The notes under the pieces are model-generated. The model was not told the origin of the DNA. It saw only the letters and a list, made by a program, of their open reading frames with translations, and made no database searches. Positions 16,608 through 25,066 of a stretch of DNA of 64,000 nucleotides are shown one piece after another. How positions within the stretch are numbered: position 1 is the stretch's first letter; the number at the start of each line of letters is the position of its first letter. A program made the position numbers and the translations under genes. This DNA comes from Bradyrhizobium stylosanthis (GTDB lineage: Bacteria; Pseudomonadota; Alphaproteobacteria; Rhizobiales; Xanthobacteraceae), in assembly GCF_001641335.1 (NCBI RefSeq), contig NZ_LVEM01000003.1, forward strand, positions 384,686 through 448,685, read 5' to 3'.

Positions 16608-17452
16608 GCAGCATCACCACGCGCGAGGCGCCGCGCGGCTTCTCGGCCGCGGAGTACATGACCTGCCTCACCGGCATCGTCTGGCGCGAGGGGCTGCGCT
16701 TCCTGCATCAGCGCGAGCGCTTCGTCTCGGCGCTGGTGCGTCCCCTGGTGTGGCTGTTCATCTTCGCCGCCGGCTTCCGCCAGGTGCTCGGCATCTCCAT
16801 CATCCCGCCCTACGAGACCTACATCCTCTACGAGGTCTATATCGCGCCCGGGCTGATGGCGATGATCCAGCTCTTCAACGGCATGCAGTCCTCGCTGTCG
16901 ATGGTCTATGACCGCGAGATGGGCAACATGCGTACGCTGCTGGTGAGCCCGCTGCCGCGCGGCTTCCTGCTGTTCTGCAAGCTGCTCGCGGGCACGGCCG
17001 TATCGCTGCTCCAGGTCTACGCGTTCCTTTTGATCGCCTGGTTCTGGGACATCACCCCGCCGCCGTCGGGCTATCTCACGGTGCTGCCGGCGCTGATCCT
17101 GTCCGGGCTGATGCTGGGCTCGCTCGGCATGCTGATCTCGTCGGGCATCAAGCAGCTCGAGAATTTTGCCGGCGTCATGAACTTCGTGATCTTCCCGATG
17201 TTCTTCGCCTCCTCCGCGCTCTACCCGCTCTGGCGGGTGCAGGAGGGCAGCCCCTATCTCTACTATCTGTGCGAGGCCAATCCGTTCACCCACGCGGTCG
17301 AGCTGATACGTTTTGCACTCTACGGGCAAATCAACTGGATCTCGCTGGCGGTGGTCGCAGCCTGCACAATCGTCTTCATGATCGGTGCGATTTGGGCCTA
17401 TGATCCCTCGCGCGGGCTGGCACGGCGGGGGCCCGCAGGAGGCGAAGGATGA
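16604..17452 (+). CDS. lutF: ABC-2 type permease (LutF/PedC-like)
   Basis: This 282-residue membrane protein has six predicted transmembrane segments, including PLVWLFIFAAGF, TAVSLLQVYAFLLIAWFW and LAVVAACTIVFMIGAIWA. The YDREMGNMRTLLVSPLPRGFLL loop is typical of ABC-2 permeases. It overlaps the ATPase gene by 4 bases and the next gene by 4 bases. It forms the channel for the ATPase encoded just before it. Confidence 0.9.
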   Translation: MSSITTREAPRGFSAAEYMTCLTGIVWREGLRFLHQRERFVSALVRPLVWLFIFAAGFRQVLGISIIPPYETYILYEVYIAPGLMAMIQLFNGMQSSLSMVYDREMGNMRTLLVSPLPRGFLLFCKLLAGTAVSLLQVYAFLLIAWFWDITPPPSGYLTVLPALILSGLMLGSLGMLISSGIKQLENFAGVMNFVIFPMFFASSALYPLWRVQEGSPYLYYLCEANPFTHAVELIRFALYGQINWISLAVVAACTIVFMIGAIWAYDPSRGLARRGPAGGEG

Positions 17453-18063
17453 CGGTTCGGATTCTGGCGACGGCTGTTCTGGCGCTCGCTGTTGCGGGAT
17501 CGGCCGCGCGCGCGGCCGATCCGCGCTATCCGGACTGGCCGTGCACGCAGGCAAAAGTCCCGGAGATCTCGCTCGCCGCCGTCTGGGCCGGTCCCGCGCT
17601 CGGTGATGCCGAGACCAAGTGGAAGGACGACGCCAAGGTCAGCGCGCTGGTCTCGAAATTGGCGGCGCGCAAGACGCCGCTCGACGAAGCCGAGAAGTCG
17701 GTGAAGGAGTTTCTGGCCGGCTCGGCCAGCGACAAGGCGGCGAATGCAAAGCTCCTGTTCGCCGGGCTGTTCGAGACCCTCAACGCCCAGCGCGCCCAGG
17801 TCATGATCGGGCTCGAGCGCGTCAGCCGCAAGCAGCGCGACGCCGCCGACAAGATCCGCGACGAGACGCTGGCGCTCCAGGCCGTGCAAGGGGCGACACC
17901 GCGCGACGAGGCCAAGGTCGAGGCGCTCAGCAACGAGCTGATCTGGAAAACCCGTATTTTCGAGGACCGCCACAAGGTGGTGCGCTTCGTCTGCGAGGTT
18001 CCAACCTCGATCGACCAGCGCCTGTTCGCGCTCGGACGCGTGATACAGCAGGAAATGGAATAG
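17449..18063 (+). CDS. Exported helical two-cysteine protein of the Lut/Ped-like operon
   Basis: This 204-residue protein has a signal peptide ending SAARAAD. Long helices follow (SVKEFLAGSASDKAANAKLLF, VSRKQRDAADKIRDETLALQ). Two cysteines, Cys32 in YPDWPC and Cys182 in VRFVCEVPTS, could pair. It overlaps the permease gene by 4 bases and closes the operon, so it is likely a periplasmic partner of the transporter. I know no biochemical function. Confidence 0.75.
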   Translation: MTVRILATAVLALAVAGSAARAADPRYPDWPCTQAKVPEISLAAVWAGPALGDAETKWKDDAKVSALVSKLAARKTPLDEAEKSVKEFLAGSASDKAANAKLLFAGLFETLNAQRAQVMIGLERVSRKQRDAADKIRDETLALQAVQGATPRDEAKVEALSNELIWKTRIFEDRHKVVRFVCEVPTSIDQRLFALGRVIQQEME

Positions 18064-18114
18064 CGTCAGCCACGCTGACGGCTCACGAAAAGTTCCCGCG
18101 ATCGCCCCGGGAAC
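18064..18114 (+). terminator. Tandem hairpins after the ABC operon
   Basis: A 7-bp hairpin (CGTCAGC / GCTGACG, 18064-18080) follows the stop directly. A second (GTTCCCG / CGGGAAC, 18092-18114) is followed by gttaagctttt, which has only a weak T-run. It is a plausible transcript end. Confidence 0.45.
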
Positions 18115-18200
18115 GTTAAGCTTTTGCCGCGCTATCTGCCGGAACCAAATCGATTTATGTTGGCTTGTCGAAGTGAACTCCAAGACGTCGGGAGGCCTCG

Positions 18201-18500
18201 ATGGGAACCACAAAAATCATCCTCGCAGGCGCTGCGGTCATCACCATGCTCGCATCCAGCGCTTTTGCTGACGATCTGACCGGAATGGTCACGCGGATCG
18301 ACCGGCTCAACGGCACCATTTCGATCCAGCAGATCCAGAAGGGCACGGTCGGCGGCAGCGCCGGTGGTGCCGGCGCGATGCAGGAATACAAGACCAAGGA
18401 TGCCGCCATGCTGGACGCGGTTCATGCCGGCGACAGGGTGACGTATTCGGCCACCGACACCAACGGCACGGGCACGCTGACGAAGCTGCAGAAGCAATAG
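18201..18500 (+). CDS. DUF1344 small exported protein
   Basis: This 99-residue protein has a signal peptide (ILAGAAVITMLASSAFA). A compact beta-barrel-like domain follows: LTGMVTRIDRLNGTISI and then VHAGDRVTYSATDTNGTGTL. That pattern fits DUF1344, which is related in shape to the CusF copper-binding fold, but the CusF metal ligands are not obvious here. The ATG is preceded by ggagg. It stands alone between two hairpin regions. The role is unknown. Confidence 0.7.
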   Translation: MGTTKIILAGAAVITMLASSAFADDLTGMVTRIDRLNGTISIQQIQKGTVGGSAGGAGAMQEYKTKDAAMLDAVHAGDRVTYSATDTNGTGTLTKLQKQ

Positions 18501-18533
18501 GCTTTGCTTCGCCTCTTCGTGCCTGCAACACGG

Positions 18534-18615
18534 CGTCATGGCCGGGCTTGTCCCGGCCATCCACGTTTACCACAAGCCAAGAACGTGGATGCCCGGGACA
18601 AGCCCGGGCATGACG
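18534..18615. repeat. Intergenic imperfect palindrome, family B (copy 1)
   Basis: CGTCATGGCCGGGCTTGTCC at the left end mirrors GGGACAAGCCCGGGCATGACG at the right end, with an inner CCACGTT/AACGTGG pairing. A second copy is at 48080-48165. It lies between converging genes, where it may also end transcription. Confidence 0.8.
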
Positions 18616-18620
18616 ATCCA

Positions 18621-19178
18621 TTATTGCTCGGGCCGCGGCTCCGGCTGCGCATCTTCCGTGGGGAGCTTCGCGTGCTCCCAGCCGTCGGTGCCTTCGGGGT
18701 ACCAGGCGATGTTGGAGTAGCCGTAGGCCTGCGCGCGCTTGGCGGCATTCCACGACATCCAGCAATCGGCGAGGCAATAGATCACCAGCAGCGCGGCCTT
18801 GTCGCCGCGTGAGGCACGCGCGAGGCCGCGCTGGAGATAATCGTCCATCGCCGGCGACAGACTGCCGTAGCCGGTATCGGGCAGCCAGATGCTGCCCGGA
18901 ATGTTTTTGCGCGGCATGTCGCGCCAGACCGTGCCTTCGGGCAGGTTCTTCGGCTTCGGCGGACGCGGGAGCACGTCAACGAATGCACCGCTCTTCGCGC
19001 GCCAGATCGCTTCGGCCTCCTCTGTGGTCAGCACACGCGCGTTCGCCAGCGTCGCCGGCACCGGCGCGCGGTAATTGTCGGTGCGATACCCCTCGGGCTC
19101 GAACGGCTCCTGCTGCTGCGCGAATGCCGGCGCCGTCAGCATGACGGCGACGAGCGCAGCGGCAGAAGCCCGTCTCAT
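18621..19178 (-). CDS. PQQ-associated CxxxCW-motif rhodanese-like protein
   Basis: This 185-residue exported protein has a signal peptide (ALVAVMLTAPAFA). The family-defining C-x3-C-W motif is present as Cys135, Cys139 and Trp140 in YCLADCWMSWNAAKRA. The fold resembles rhodanese, with SGAFVDVLPRPPKPK earlier. Members are found only with quinoprotein dehydrogenases and may carry redox or sulfur chemistry in the periplasm. Its ATG overlaps the stop of the upstream binding-protein gene. Confidence 0.88.
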   Translation of the reverse strand: MRRASAAALVAVMLTAPAFAQQQEPFEPEGYRTDNYRAPVPATLANARVLTTEEAEAIWRAKSGAFVDVLPRPPKPKNLPEGTVWRDMPRKNIPGSIWLPDTGYGSLSPAMDDYLQRGLARASRGDKAALLVIYCLADCWMSWNAAKRAQAYGYSNIAWYPEGTDGWEHAKLPTEDAQPEPRPEQ

Positions 19179-20056
19179 GGCGTCTTCTTGGCCGTCTCCG
19201 CACCGAGCGGCCGGTCGCTCTCGTCCAGCAACGGCACACCGAAGTCGAGCAGGATCTTGTTGATCTCGCCCTGGTTCTCCTGGATCAGCCGGTTGAGCTG
19301 CCGCTTCCAGTTCTGGTCGGCGGGCCGTACGCCCATGCCGATGCGATAGACCAATTTCGGCCCCGTCGTTTCTTTCACCAGCGGCGTGACATGGAGCGAG
19401 CCGGCCTTCTTGGCGTAATAGCCGGCCATCGGTCCCCACAGCACGCCGGCGTCGATCTTGCCGGCGGCGAGATCGTCGATCATGGCCTGCGCCGAATTGT
19501 CGAAGCGCGTGTCGATCATCAAGGGATAAGGCTTTGCATCGCCCATCAAGCCTGCAAGGGCCATGTTGGTCGCCGGCGGAGTACCGGCGACGATGCCGAC
19601 ATGCTTGCCTTTCAGGCGCGCATCCTCGAGCGTATCGACCTCCTCGAGCCCGCTGCCCGTCTTGGCAACCAGCGCATAGGTCGTGCGGTAATAGGGATTG
19701 GTGCCCTGCACGAGGTCGTCGCCTTGCGGGAAGCCCATGATGACATCGCAGCGATGCGCGCCCAGCGTCATCCGCACGAAACCGGTGGCCTGCGGAAAGA
19801 ACACGTAGTCGAGCTTCTTCTGCAGCTTGTCCGCCAGGAATTCGGCGAGCTTGTTCTCAAAGCCCTCGCCCTTCTCGTTGGAGAACGGCAGATTGCGCGG
19901 GTCGGCGCAGACGCGCAGAACCTTCGGATCGACCAGCTCGAACGAGAGGTCTCCGGTCTCGCTTGTCTGCGCCAGGGCGACGTCGCCCAGAGCGCAGGTT
20001 GCAGCCAGGCCCCACAGCAGGGCCAACCAGCGACGATGTCGTCCGGCCTCCGTCAT
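19175..20056 (-). CDS. Quinoprotein-dehydrogenase-associated binding protein (XoxJ/MxaJ-like)
   Basis: This 293-residue periplasmic protein has the SBP_bac_3 fold. A signal region ends GDVALAQ, and LRVCADPRNLPFSNEKGEGFENKL and the CDVIMGFPQGDDLVQGTNPY segment follow. It belongs to the XoxJ/MxaJ-like family, thought to help quinoprotein dehydrogenases fold or load cofactor rather than transport. A gaggagg sequence precedes the ATG. It could serve the XoxF encoded 20 kb away, because xoxFG here has no adjacent xoxJ. Confidence 0.85.
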   Translation of the reverse strand: MTEAGRHRRWLALLWGLAATCALGDVALAQTSETGDLSFELVDPKVLRVCADPRNLPFSNEKGEGFENKLAEFLADKLQKKLDYVFFPQATGFVRMTLGAHRCDVIMGFPQGDDLVQGTNPYYRTTYALVAKTGSGLEEVDTLEDARLKGKHVGIVAGTPPATNMALAGLMGDAKPYPLMIDTRFDNSAQAMIDDLAAGKIDAGVLWGPMAGYYAKKAGSLHVTPLVKETTGPKLVYRIGMGVRPADQNWKRQLNRLIQENQGEINKILLDFGVPLLDESDRPLGAETAKKTP

Positions 20057-20180
20057 CGCGCTTCCTCCTCATTTTGTTTGAATGTTATCAACGCATGACG
20101 CGCCATGTTTTGCCAAGCCTTGTGCCGGCTTCGCTTTGCTGCAGTGCAACGCGACAAACCCTTCGAACTGAGGCGGAAAA

Positions 20181-21104
20181 GTGTTTCGCATTGCTTTCGT
20201 GATTGCAGTCTTGTCCCTGGGAACGGCGACGCTAGCACGCGCCGGAGCAGCCGAATTGCCTGTGAGCGAAGTCGCGCCGGGAATCTTCCTACACTCCGGG
20301 ACCATCGCCCTGATGAGCCGCGAGAACGAGGGCGGCATCGCCAATGTCGGCTTCATCGTGGGCGATGACGCGGTGGCCGTGATCGACACCGGCGGCAGTT
20401 TTCGCGAGGGCGAGGCGCTACTGGCGGCGGTGAAGGCACGCACCAAGAAGCCGATCCGCTACGTCATCAACACCCACGGCCATCCCGACCATGTCTTCGG
20501 CAACGCCGCCTTCGTTGCTGAGGGAACCAGCTTCGTCGGCCACAGCAAGCTGCCGCAGGCGCTGGCGAGCCGCGGCCCGTTTTATCTCGACAATTTCAGA
20601 CGCATCATGGGCAGTGAGTTGATCGATCCTGTGAAGATCGTGCCGCCGACGATGCTCGTCACGGACACACTGACGCTCGATCTTGGCGCCCGCCGCCTGA
20701 CCTTGCGCGCATGGCCGGCCGGGCACAGCGACAATGATCTGACCGTTTACGACGAAACCACCAAGACCCTGTTTGCCGGCGATCTTGTCTTTCTCCGCCA
20801 CATTCCGGTGATGGACGGCAGCATTCGCGGCTGGCTCGCCACGCTCGGGGATCTGGAGACCATCCCGGCCGTGCGCGTCATTCCCGGTCACGGCCCTGTG
20901 AGCGCGTGGCCTGCGGCGCTGGCGGATGAACGGCGTTACCTGTCAAAGCTGTTGTCCGACGTCCGCACGCTGAACAAGAAAGGCGAGCCGATCCGGGCCG
21001 CCGCGGACAAGGCGGCCACTGAAGAGCGGTCGCACTGGCAGCTGTTCGAGGACTACAATGCCCGCAACGCAACCGCAGCATTTTCGGAAATTGAATGGGA
21101 GTAG
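20181..21104 (+). CDS. Quinoprotein relay system zinc metallohydrolase
   Basis: This 307-residue periplasmic metallo-beta-lactamase-fold protein has a signal peptide (FVIAVLSLGTATLARA). Its zinc motif is THGHPDH, with His99, His101, Asp103 and His104. Further ligands are His in WPAGHSDNDL, Asp in LFAGDLVFL and His in VIPGHGPVSAW. This family occurs with the SoxYZ-like carrier encoded next to it, in a proposed relay serving PQQ dehydrogenases. The substrate is unknown. Confidence 0.87.
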   Translation: MFRIAFVIAVLSLGTATLARAGAAELPVSEVAPGIFLHSGTIALMSRENEGGIANVGFIVGDDAVAVIDTGGSFREGEALLAAVKARTKKPIRYVINTHGHPDHVFGNAAFVAEGTSFVGHSKLPQALASRGPFYLDNFRRIMGSELIDPVKIVPPTMLVTDTLTLDLGARRLTLRAWPAGHSDNDLTVYDETTKTLFAGDLVFLRHIPVMDGSIRGWLATLGDLETIPAVRVIPGHGPVSAWPAALADERRYLSKLLSDVRTLNKKGEPIRAAADKAATEERSHWQLFEDYNARNATAAFSEIEWE

Positions 21105-21154
21105 CGGGCGCGCTACGCTAGGCCAGACACTGCTTCGCCTGCGGGATCACGACC

Positions 21155-21973
21155 ATGATGGGATGCACTCGCCGCCTGCCCCTGATCGCCGCCTTGCTCG
21201 GCATCGCCCTCGCGATGCCGGCGCAGGCCGAGGATGCCTATGATCCCTGGCCGGGCCTGGTGCAGGACATCTTCAATAGCCGTCCGATGAATGACGGTGC
21301 TGATATCATCGGCATCGAGATGCCCTATCGCGCCGAGGACGCCGCCATCGTGCCGGTGACCCTGCGCAGCAAGCTGTCGCCGGCCGACAGCCGCCGCATC
21401 CGCTCGATCACGCTGGTGATCGACCGCAACCCCGCGCCGATGGCGGCGAAGTTCGAGCTTGGCGCGGATGCCAATGTCACCGAGATCTCCACCCGCGTGC
21501 GCGTCAACAACTATACCGACGTCCACGCCGTCGCAGAGCTGAGCGACGGTCAGCTCTACGTTTCCAAGGTCTATGTGAAGGCCTCAGGCGGCTGCTCGGC
21601 GCCGGCGGGAAAGAACGTCGAGGAAGCCAGGAACCGGCTCGGCCAGATGCGCTACCGCCAATTCGCGCGCGAGGAAGCACCGGCGAGCCGCGTCCGCGAA
21701 GCCCAGATCATGATCGGCCATCCCAACAATTCCGGCCTGCAGATGGACCAGGTCACGCAGCTCTATATTCCCGCTTTCTTCGTCAACCAGCTCAAGCTGA
21801 CGCAGGACGACAGCCCCGTGCTCTCGATGGAAGGCGGCATCTCGATCTCCGAGGATCCCAATTTGCGCTTCACCTACGTCTCCAATGGCGCGAAGCGCTT
21901 CCGCGCCGAGGCAAAGGACACGGATGGGCACGTGTTCCGCAACGAGTGGGATGTGGAGAAGCCGGGGACGTGA
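21155..21973 (+). CDS. Quinoprotein-associated SoxYZ-like carrier protein
   Basis: This 272-residue exported protein fuses a SoxY-like domain (about residues 35-150) to a SoxZ-like domain (about 170-265). The SoxY-type swinging-arm cysteine is Cys147 in KASGGCSAPAGK, here internal because of the fusion. The SoxZ half has ISISEDPNLRFTYVSNGAKRF. It is expected to carry a sulfur adduct or small group to or from the metallohydrolase encoded 50 bases upstream. The chemistry is not established. Confidence 0.87.
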   Translation: MMGCTRRLPLIAALLGIALAMPAQAEDAYDPWPGLVQDIFNSRPMNDGADIIGIEMPYRAEDAAIVPVTLRSKLSPADSRRIRSITLVIDRNPAPMAAKFELGADANVTEISTRVRVNNYTDVHAVAELSDGQLYVSKVYVKASGGCSAPAGKNVEEARNRLGQMRYRQFAREEAPASRVREAQIMIGHPNNSGLQMDQVTQLYIPAFFVNQLKLTQDDSPVLSMEGGISISEDPNLRFTYVSNGAKRFRAEAKDTDGHVFRNEWDVEKPGT

Positions 21974-21983
21974 GGCGACCTGC

Positions 21984-22136
21984 CTTCCCCTCTTCCCTTG
22001 TGGGAGAGGGTGGATCGCCGCGGAGCGGCGAGACGGGTGAGGGGTTGCCTCCGCGCGCACCTCTCTCACGCTAGAATACGCCGATAGAACCCCTCATCCG
22101 GCGCTTCGCGCCACCTTCTCCCACAAGGGGAGAAGG
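21984..22136. repeat. Intergenic palindromic repeat, family C
   Basis: Left arm words CCTTGTGGGAGAGGGTGG and GGTGAGGGGTT are mirrored at the right end by AACCCCTCATCCGGCGC, CCACCTTCTCCCACAAGG. It lies between the convergent carrier gene and the gene at 22163. Confidence 0.7.
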
Positions 22137-22162
22137 AGGAAAGCTCCGTCTGCGCCGCTATA

Positions 22163-22522
22163 CTAGAAACACCTCACCTCAGCCTCGGCCTGCGCGCGGC
22201 GCAAATCGTTCACCGCCGAGTTCGCCTGCTCGGACGTGCGGAACTGGACGCCGAGATTGCCGCGCACCTGCGACATGCTGAGCGCGGTCTCTGCGGTGAC
22301 GTAGCGTGCATAAGGCACGATCGAGGCGACCACGTCGATCGAGCAGGAACATTGCTCGATCGACTGACGGCTCTCGCCATTGGCCTTCATGCAGCCATAG
22401 ACATATTCCGCGCGCGCGGAGGTCGGATAGTCGTTGGCCTCCTCGGCCCGGGCCACGCACGCGGTCGCCGCCAATACCGCCAATGCGGCGACAATCGGTC
22501 GTAGCTGTCCGGCCAGTTTCAT
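22163..22522 (-). CDS. Small exported cysteine-containing protein of the quinoprotein island
   Basis: This 119-residue protein has a signal peptide (IVAALAVLAATACVARA). A helical domain follows with YVYGCMKANGESRQSIEQCSCSID and a C-terminal VRCF, giving four cysteines in the mature chain. It is divergent from the second ABC importer, with only 87 bases between them. A ggagg precedes the start. The conserved look and context suggest a quinoprotein accessory role, but no function is known. Confidence 0.7.
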   Translation of the reverse strand: MKLAGQLRPIVAALAVLAATACVARAEEANDYPTSARAEYVYGCMKANGESRQSIEQCSCSIDVVASIVPYARYVTAETALSMSQVRGNLGVQFRTSEQANSAVNDLRRAQAEAEVRCF

Positions 22523-22609
22523 GCGCGTCCTCCCGCTGGTTGCGAGCAAAGCTATGCTATGCGTATTGTCCTGAAAAGCACTCTGTCAGAGGAAACGGCT
22601 CACAAGGCG

Positions 22610-23590
22610 ATGAGAGTTTTGGGACGAACATTGGCGCTCGCGGCGACGCTGGCTCTGACGCTGGCAGCTCCAGCCGACGCTGCTGATACCATCCGTCTCG
22701 CGGTGCAGAAGACCGGGACATTTTCCTGGGAGCTGGCCGCGATCCGCAGCGCCGGCCTCGACAAGGAGGCTGATCTGTCGCTGGAGGTCACCGAGCTCGC
22801 GAGCACCGAGGCCGGCAAGATCGCGATGCGCGCCGGCAGCGCCGACATCATTCTGTCCGACTGGCTGTGGGTGTCGCGCGAGCGCGGACTGGGCGCAAAG
22901 CTCACCTTCTATCCCTATTCCAGCGCGCTCGGCGCGGTGATGGTACCGGCCTCCTCGCCGATCAAGACGCTCGCCGACCTCAAGGGCCGCAAGCTCGCGG
23001 TCGCCGGCGGGCCGATCGACAAGAGCTGGCTGCTGCTCCAGGCGCGGATGAAGCAGGACGGCATCGACCTGAAGTCGGAAGCGACCATCGTCTACGGCGC
23101 CCCGCCGCTGATCGCCGCCAAGGCCCTCGACGGCGAGATGGAGGCGAGCCTCAACTTCTGGAATTTCTGTGCCCAGCTCGAGGCCAAGGGTTTCAGGCGC
23201 CTCGCCGGCATCGAGGAGATTTTGCCGAAGCTGGGCGCCAAGGGTGCGGTGTCCGCGGTCGGCTATGTCTTCGACGAGAGCTGGGCCGCGAGCCACAAGG
23301 ATGCCGTCGCCCGCTTCATCGCGATGACCCGCAAGGCCAAGCAGCTGCTGGTCACATCCGATGCGGCCTGGGAGAAGATTGCGCCGCTCACCGGCACGAG
23401 TGACCCGGCCATGCTGAAGACCTACCGCGAGCGCTACCGCGACGGCATTCCGCGGCGGAGCATCGACGACGAGGAGAAGGATGCGCGCGTGCTCTACCGC
23501 GTGCTGGCCGAGATCGGCGGCCGCGATCTGGTCGGACCGGCATCCGAGCTCGATCCCGGCACTTTCTATCACGCAGTCCCCGGAGATTGA
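22610..23590 (+). CDS. ABC importer binding protein (SsuA/ThiY/NMT1-like)
   Basis: This 326-residue periplasmic protein has a signal peptide (ATLALTLAAPADA). The two-lobed fold shows TIRLAVQKTGTFSWELAAIRSAG, GSADIILSDWLWVSRERG and TLADLKGRKLAVAGGP. It resembles sulfonate/nitrate/thiamin-precursor binding proteins, but the ligand cannot be read. The start at ATG 22610 is preferred because the signal peptide begins there. It is followed directly by permease and ATPase genes, forming a complete importer inside the quinoprotein accessory block. Confidence 0.82.
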   Translation: MRVLGRTLALAATLALTLAAPADAADTIRLAVQKTGTFSWELAAIRSAGLDKEADLSLEVTELASTEAGKIAMRAGSADIILSDWLWVSRERGLGAKLTFYPYSSALGAVMVPASSPIKTLADLKGRKLAVAGGPIDKSWLLLQARMKQDGIDLKSEATIVYGAPPLIAAKALDGEMEASLNFWNFCAQLEAKGFRRLAGIEEILPKLGAKGAVSAVGYVFDESWAASHKDAVARFIAMTRKAKQLLVTSDAAWEKIAPLTGTSDPAMLKTYRERYRDGIPRRSIDDEEKDARVLYRVLAEIGGRDLVGPASELDPGTFYHAVPGD

Positions 23591-23591
23591 G

Positions 23592-24329
23592 GTGCTGCGT
23601 CTGCTGTCGTTCGCCCTTTTCCTCGTGATCTGGTGGGTTGCCGCGCTGGCCGTGGGCGGCGCCAAGCTGCCCTCCCCGCCTGCCGTGCTTCAGGTGATGA
23701 TCGCGGAAGCGTCGAGCGGCGCGCTGTTCCTGCATCTCGGGGCGACGCTGGCCCGCGTCGCGCTCGCTTTCACCTTGGCGATGTCGCTCGGCAGCGCGAT
23801 CGGATATTTGATGGGGCGGGTGAAGCTCGCCGACCGGCTCGGCGATCCCTGGCTGATCCTGCTGCTCAACTTGCCGGCGCTGGTCGTGATCGTGCTCGCT
23901 TACATCTGGGCCGGCCTGACCGAAGCCGCGGCCATCGCGGCGATCGCCATCAACAAGCTGCCGACGGCCATCGTTACCTTGCGCGAGGGCACGCGCGCGC
24001 TCGACCGGTCGCTGGACGAGATGGCAAGCGTGTTCGCGATGCCGCGCTGGCGTGCGTTCCGCCACGTCGTGCTGCCGCAGCTTGCGCCCTATATCGCGGC
24101 CTCGGCCCGCTCCGGCCTGTCGCTGGTGTGGAAGATCGTGCTGGTCGCCGAGCTGCTCGGGCGGCCGAACGGCGTCGGCTTCGAGATCGGCGTCGCCTTC
24201 CAGCTGTTCGACACGCCGCGGCTGCTGGCCTATTCGCTGACCTTCGCCGCCGTCGTGCTCGTCATCGAAACCTTGCTGGTGCAGCCGTTCGAAGCCCGCG
24301 CAAACAGGTGGCGGCCCCGTGCGGCTTGA
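23592..24329 (+). CDS. ABC importer permease (SsuC/TauC-like)
   Basis: This 245-residue protein has five or six transmembrane helices and the BPD_transp_1 EAA loop (FAMPRWRAFRHVVLPQLAPYI). A GTG start one base after the binding-protein stop is assumed, because the membrane domain starts immediately. It is the channel for the binding protein at 22610. Confidence 0.85.
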   Translation: MLRLLSFALFLVIWWVAALAVGGAKLPSPPAVLQVMIAEASSGALFLHLGATLARVALAFTLAMSLGSAIGYLMGRVKLADRLGDPWLILLLNLPALVVIVLAYIWAGLTEAAAIAAIAINKLPTAIVTLREGTRALDRSLDEMASVFAMPRWRAFRHVVLPQLAPYIAASARSGLSLVWKIVLVAELLGRPNGVGFEIGVAFQLFDTPRLLAYSLTFAAVVLVIETLLVQPFEARANRWRPRAA

Positions 24330-25020
24330 GGTCGATATCACAGGCAAGACGTTCAGGAGCGCTGCGGGCGGAACGCACGAGGTGCTGGCGCCGATCAAGT
24401 TCGCGCTGCAATCCGGCGAGGTCGGCGTGCTGATCGGCCCCTCAGGCTGCGGCAAGAGCACGATGCTGCGCATCATCCTTGGACTTGACCACGATTTTGC
24501 GGGCCGCGTCGCGCGGCCGCCGGAGGCCCGGGTCGGCATGGTGTTCCAGGAGCCGCGGCTGCTGCCCTGGCGTTCGGTCGAGCAGAACGTGCGGCTGGCG
24601 GCGCCTGAGGTCACCGAGGCAAAACTGTCGGAGCTGTTCAGGATCCTGGAGCTGGACGCGCATCGCAGCCACTTCCCCGGCGAATTGTCGCTGGGTCTTG
24701 CCCGCCGCGTCGCGCTCGCCCGCGCGTTTGCGGTAGAGCCCGACCTGCTCGTGCTCGACGAGCCGCTGGCCTCGCTCGACGACGCGCTCGCCGGCCGCCT
24801 GCGCGACGAGATCGCGACGCTGGTGGCGAGCCGCCCGGTGATGACGCTGCTCGTCACCCACAGTCTCGACGATGCGATCCGCCTCGGCGACCGCCTGTTC
24901 TTCCTGTCGCCGCGGCCGGCGCGAATTCTGGCCGAGGTGCCCATCGGCATACCGCGCGAGGCGCGCGGTGAAGCCGAGATCGCGGCGATCAAGGCCGGGC
25001 TTGCGCGGGATGTCTCATAG
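24319..25020 (+). CDS. ABC importer ATPase (SsuB/TauB-like)
   Basis: This 233-residue ATPase has Walker A LIGPSGCGKSTMLRI, a signature region LSLGLARRVALARAF and Walker B LLVLDEPLASLD. The usual LSGGM/Q signature is LSLGL here, which is a departure in the second Gly position. The GTG start overlaps the permease gene by 11 bases. It energises import of the unknown ligand. Confidence 0.85.
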   Translation: MRLEVDITGKTFRSAAGGTHEVLAPIKFALQSGEVGVLIGPSGCGKSTMLRIILGLDHDFAGRVARPPEARVGMVFQEPRLLPWRSVEQNVRLAAPEVTEAKLSELFRILELDAHRSHFPGELSLGLARRVALARAFAVEPDLLVLDEPLASLDDALAGRLRDEIATLVASRPVMTLLVTHSLDDAIRLGDRLFFLSPRPARILAEVPIGIPREARGEAEIAAIKAGLARDVS

Positions 25021-25066
25021 GCAAATGCGCGAGGCGTGCTAGATTGGGCCGCAGCGGAGTCTGCTG

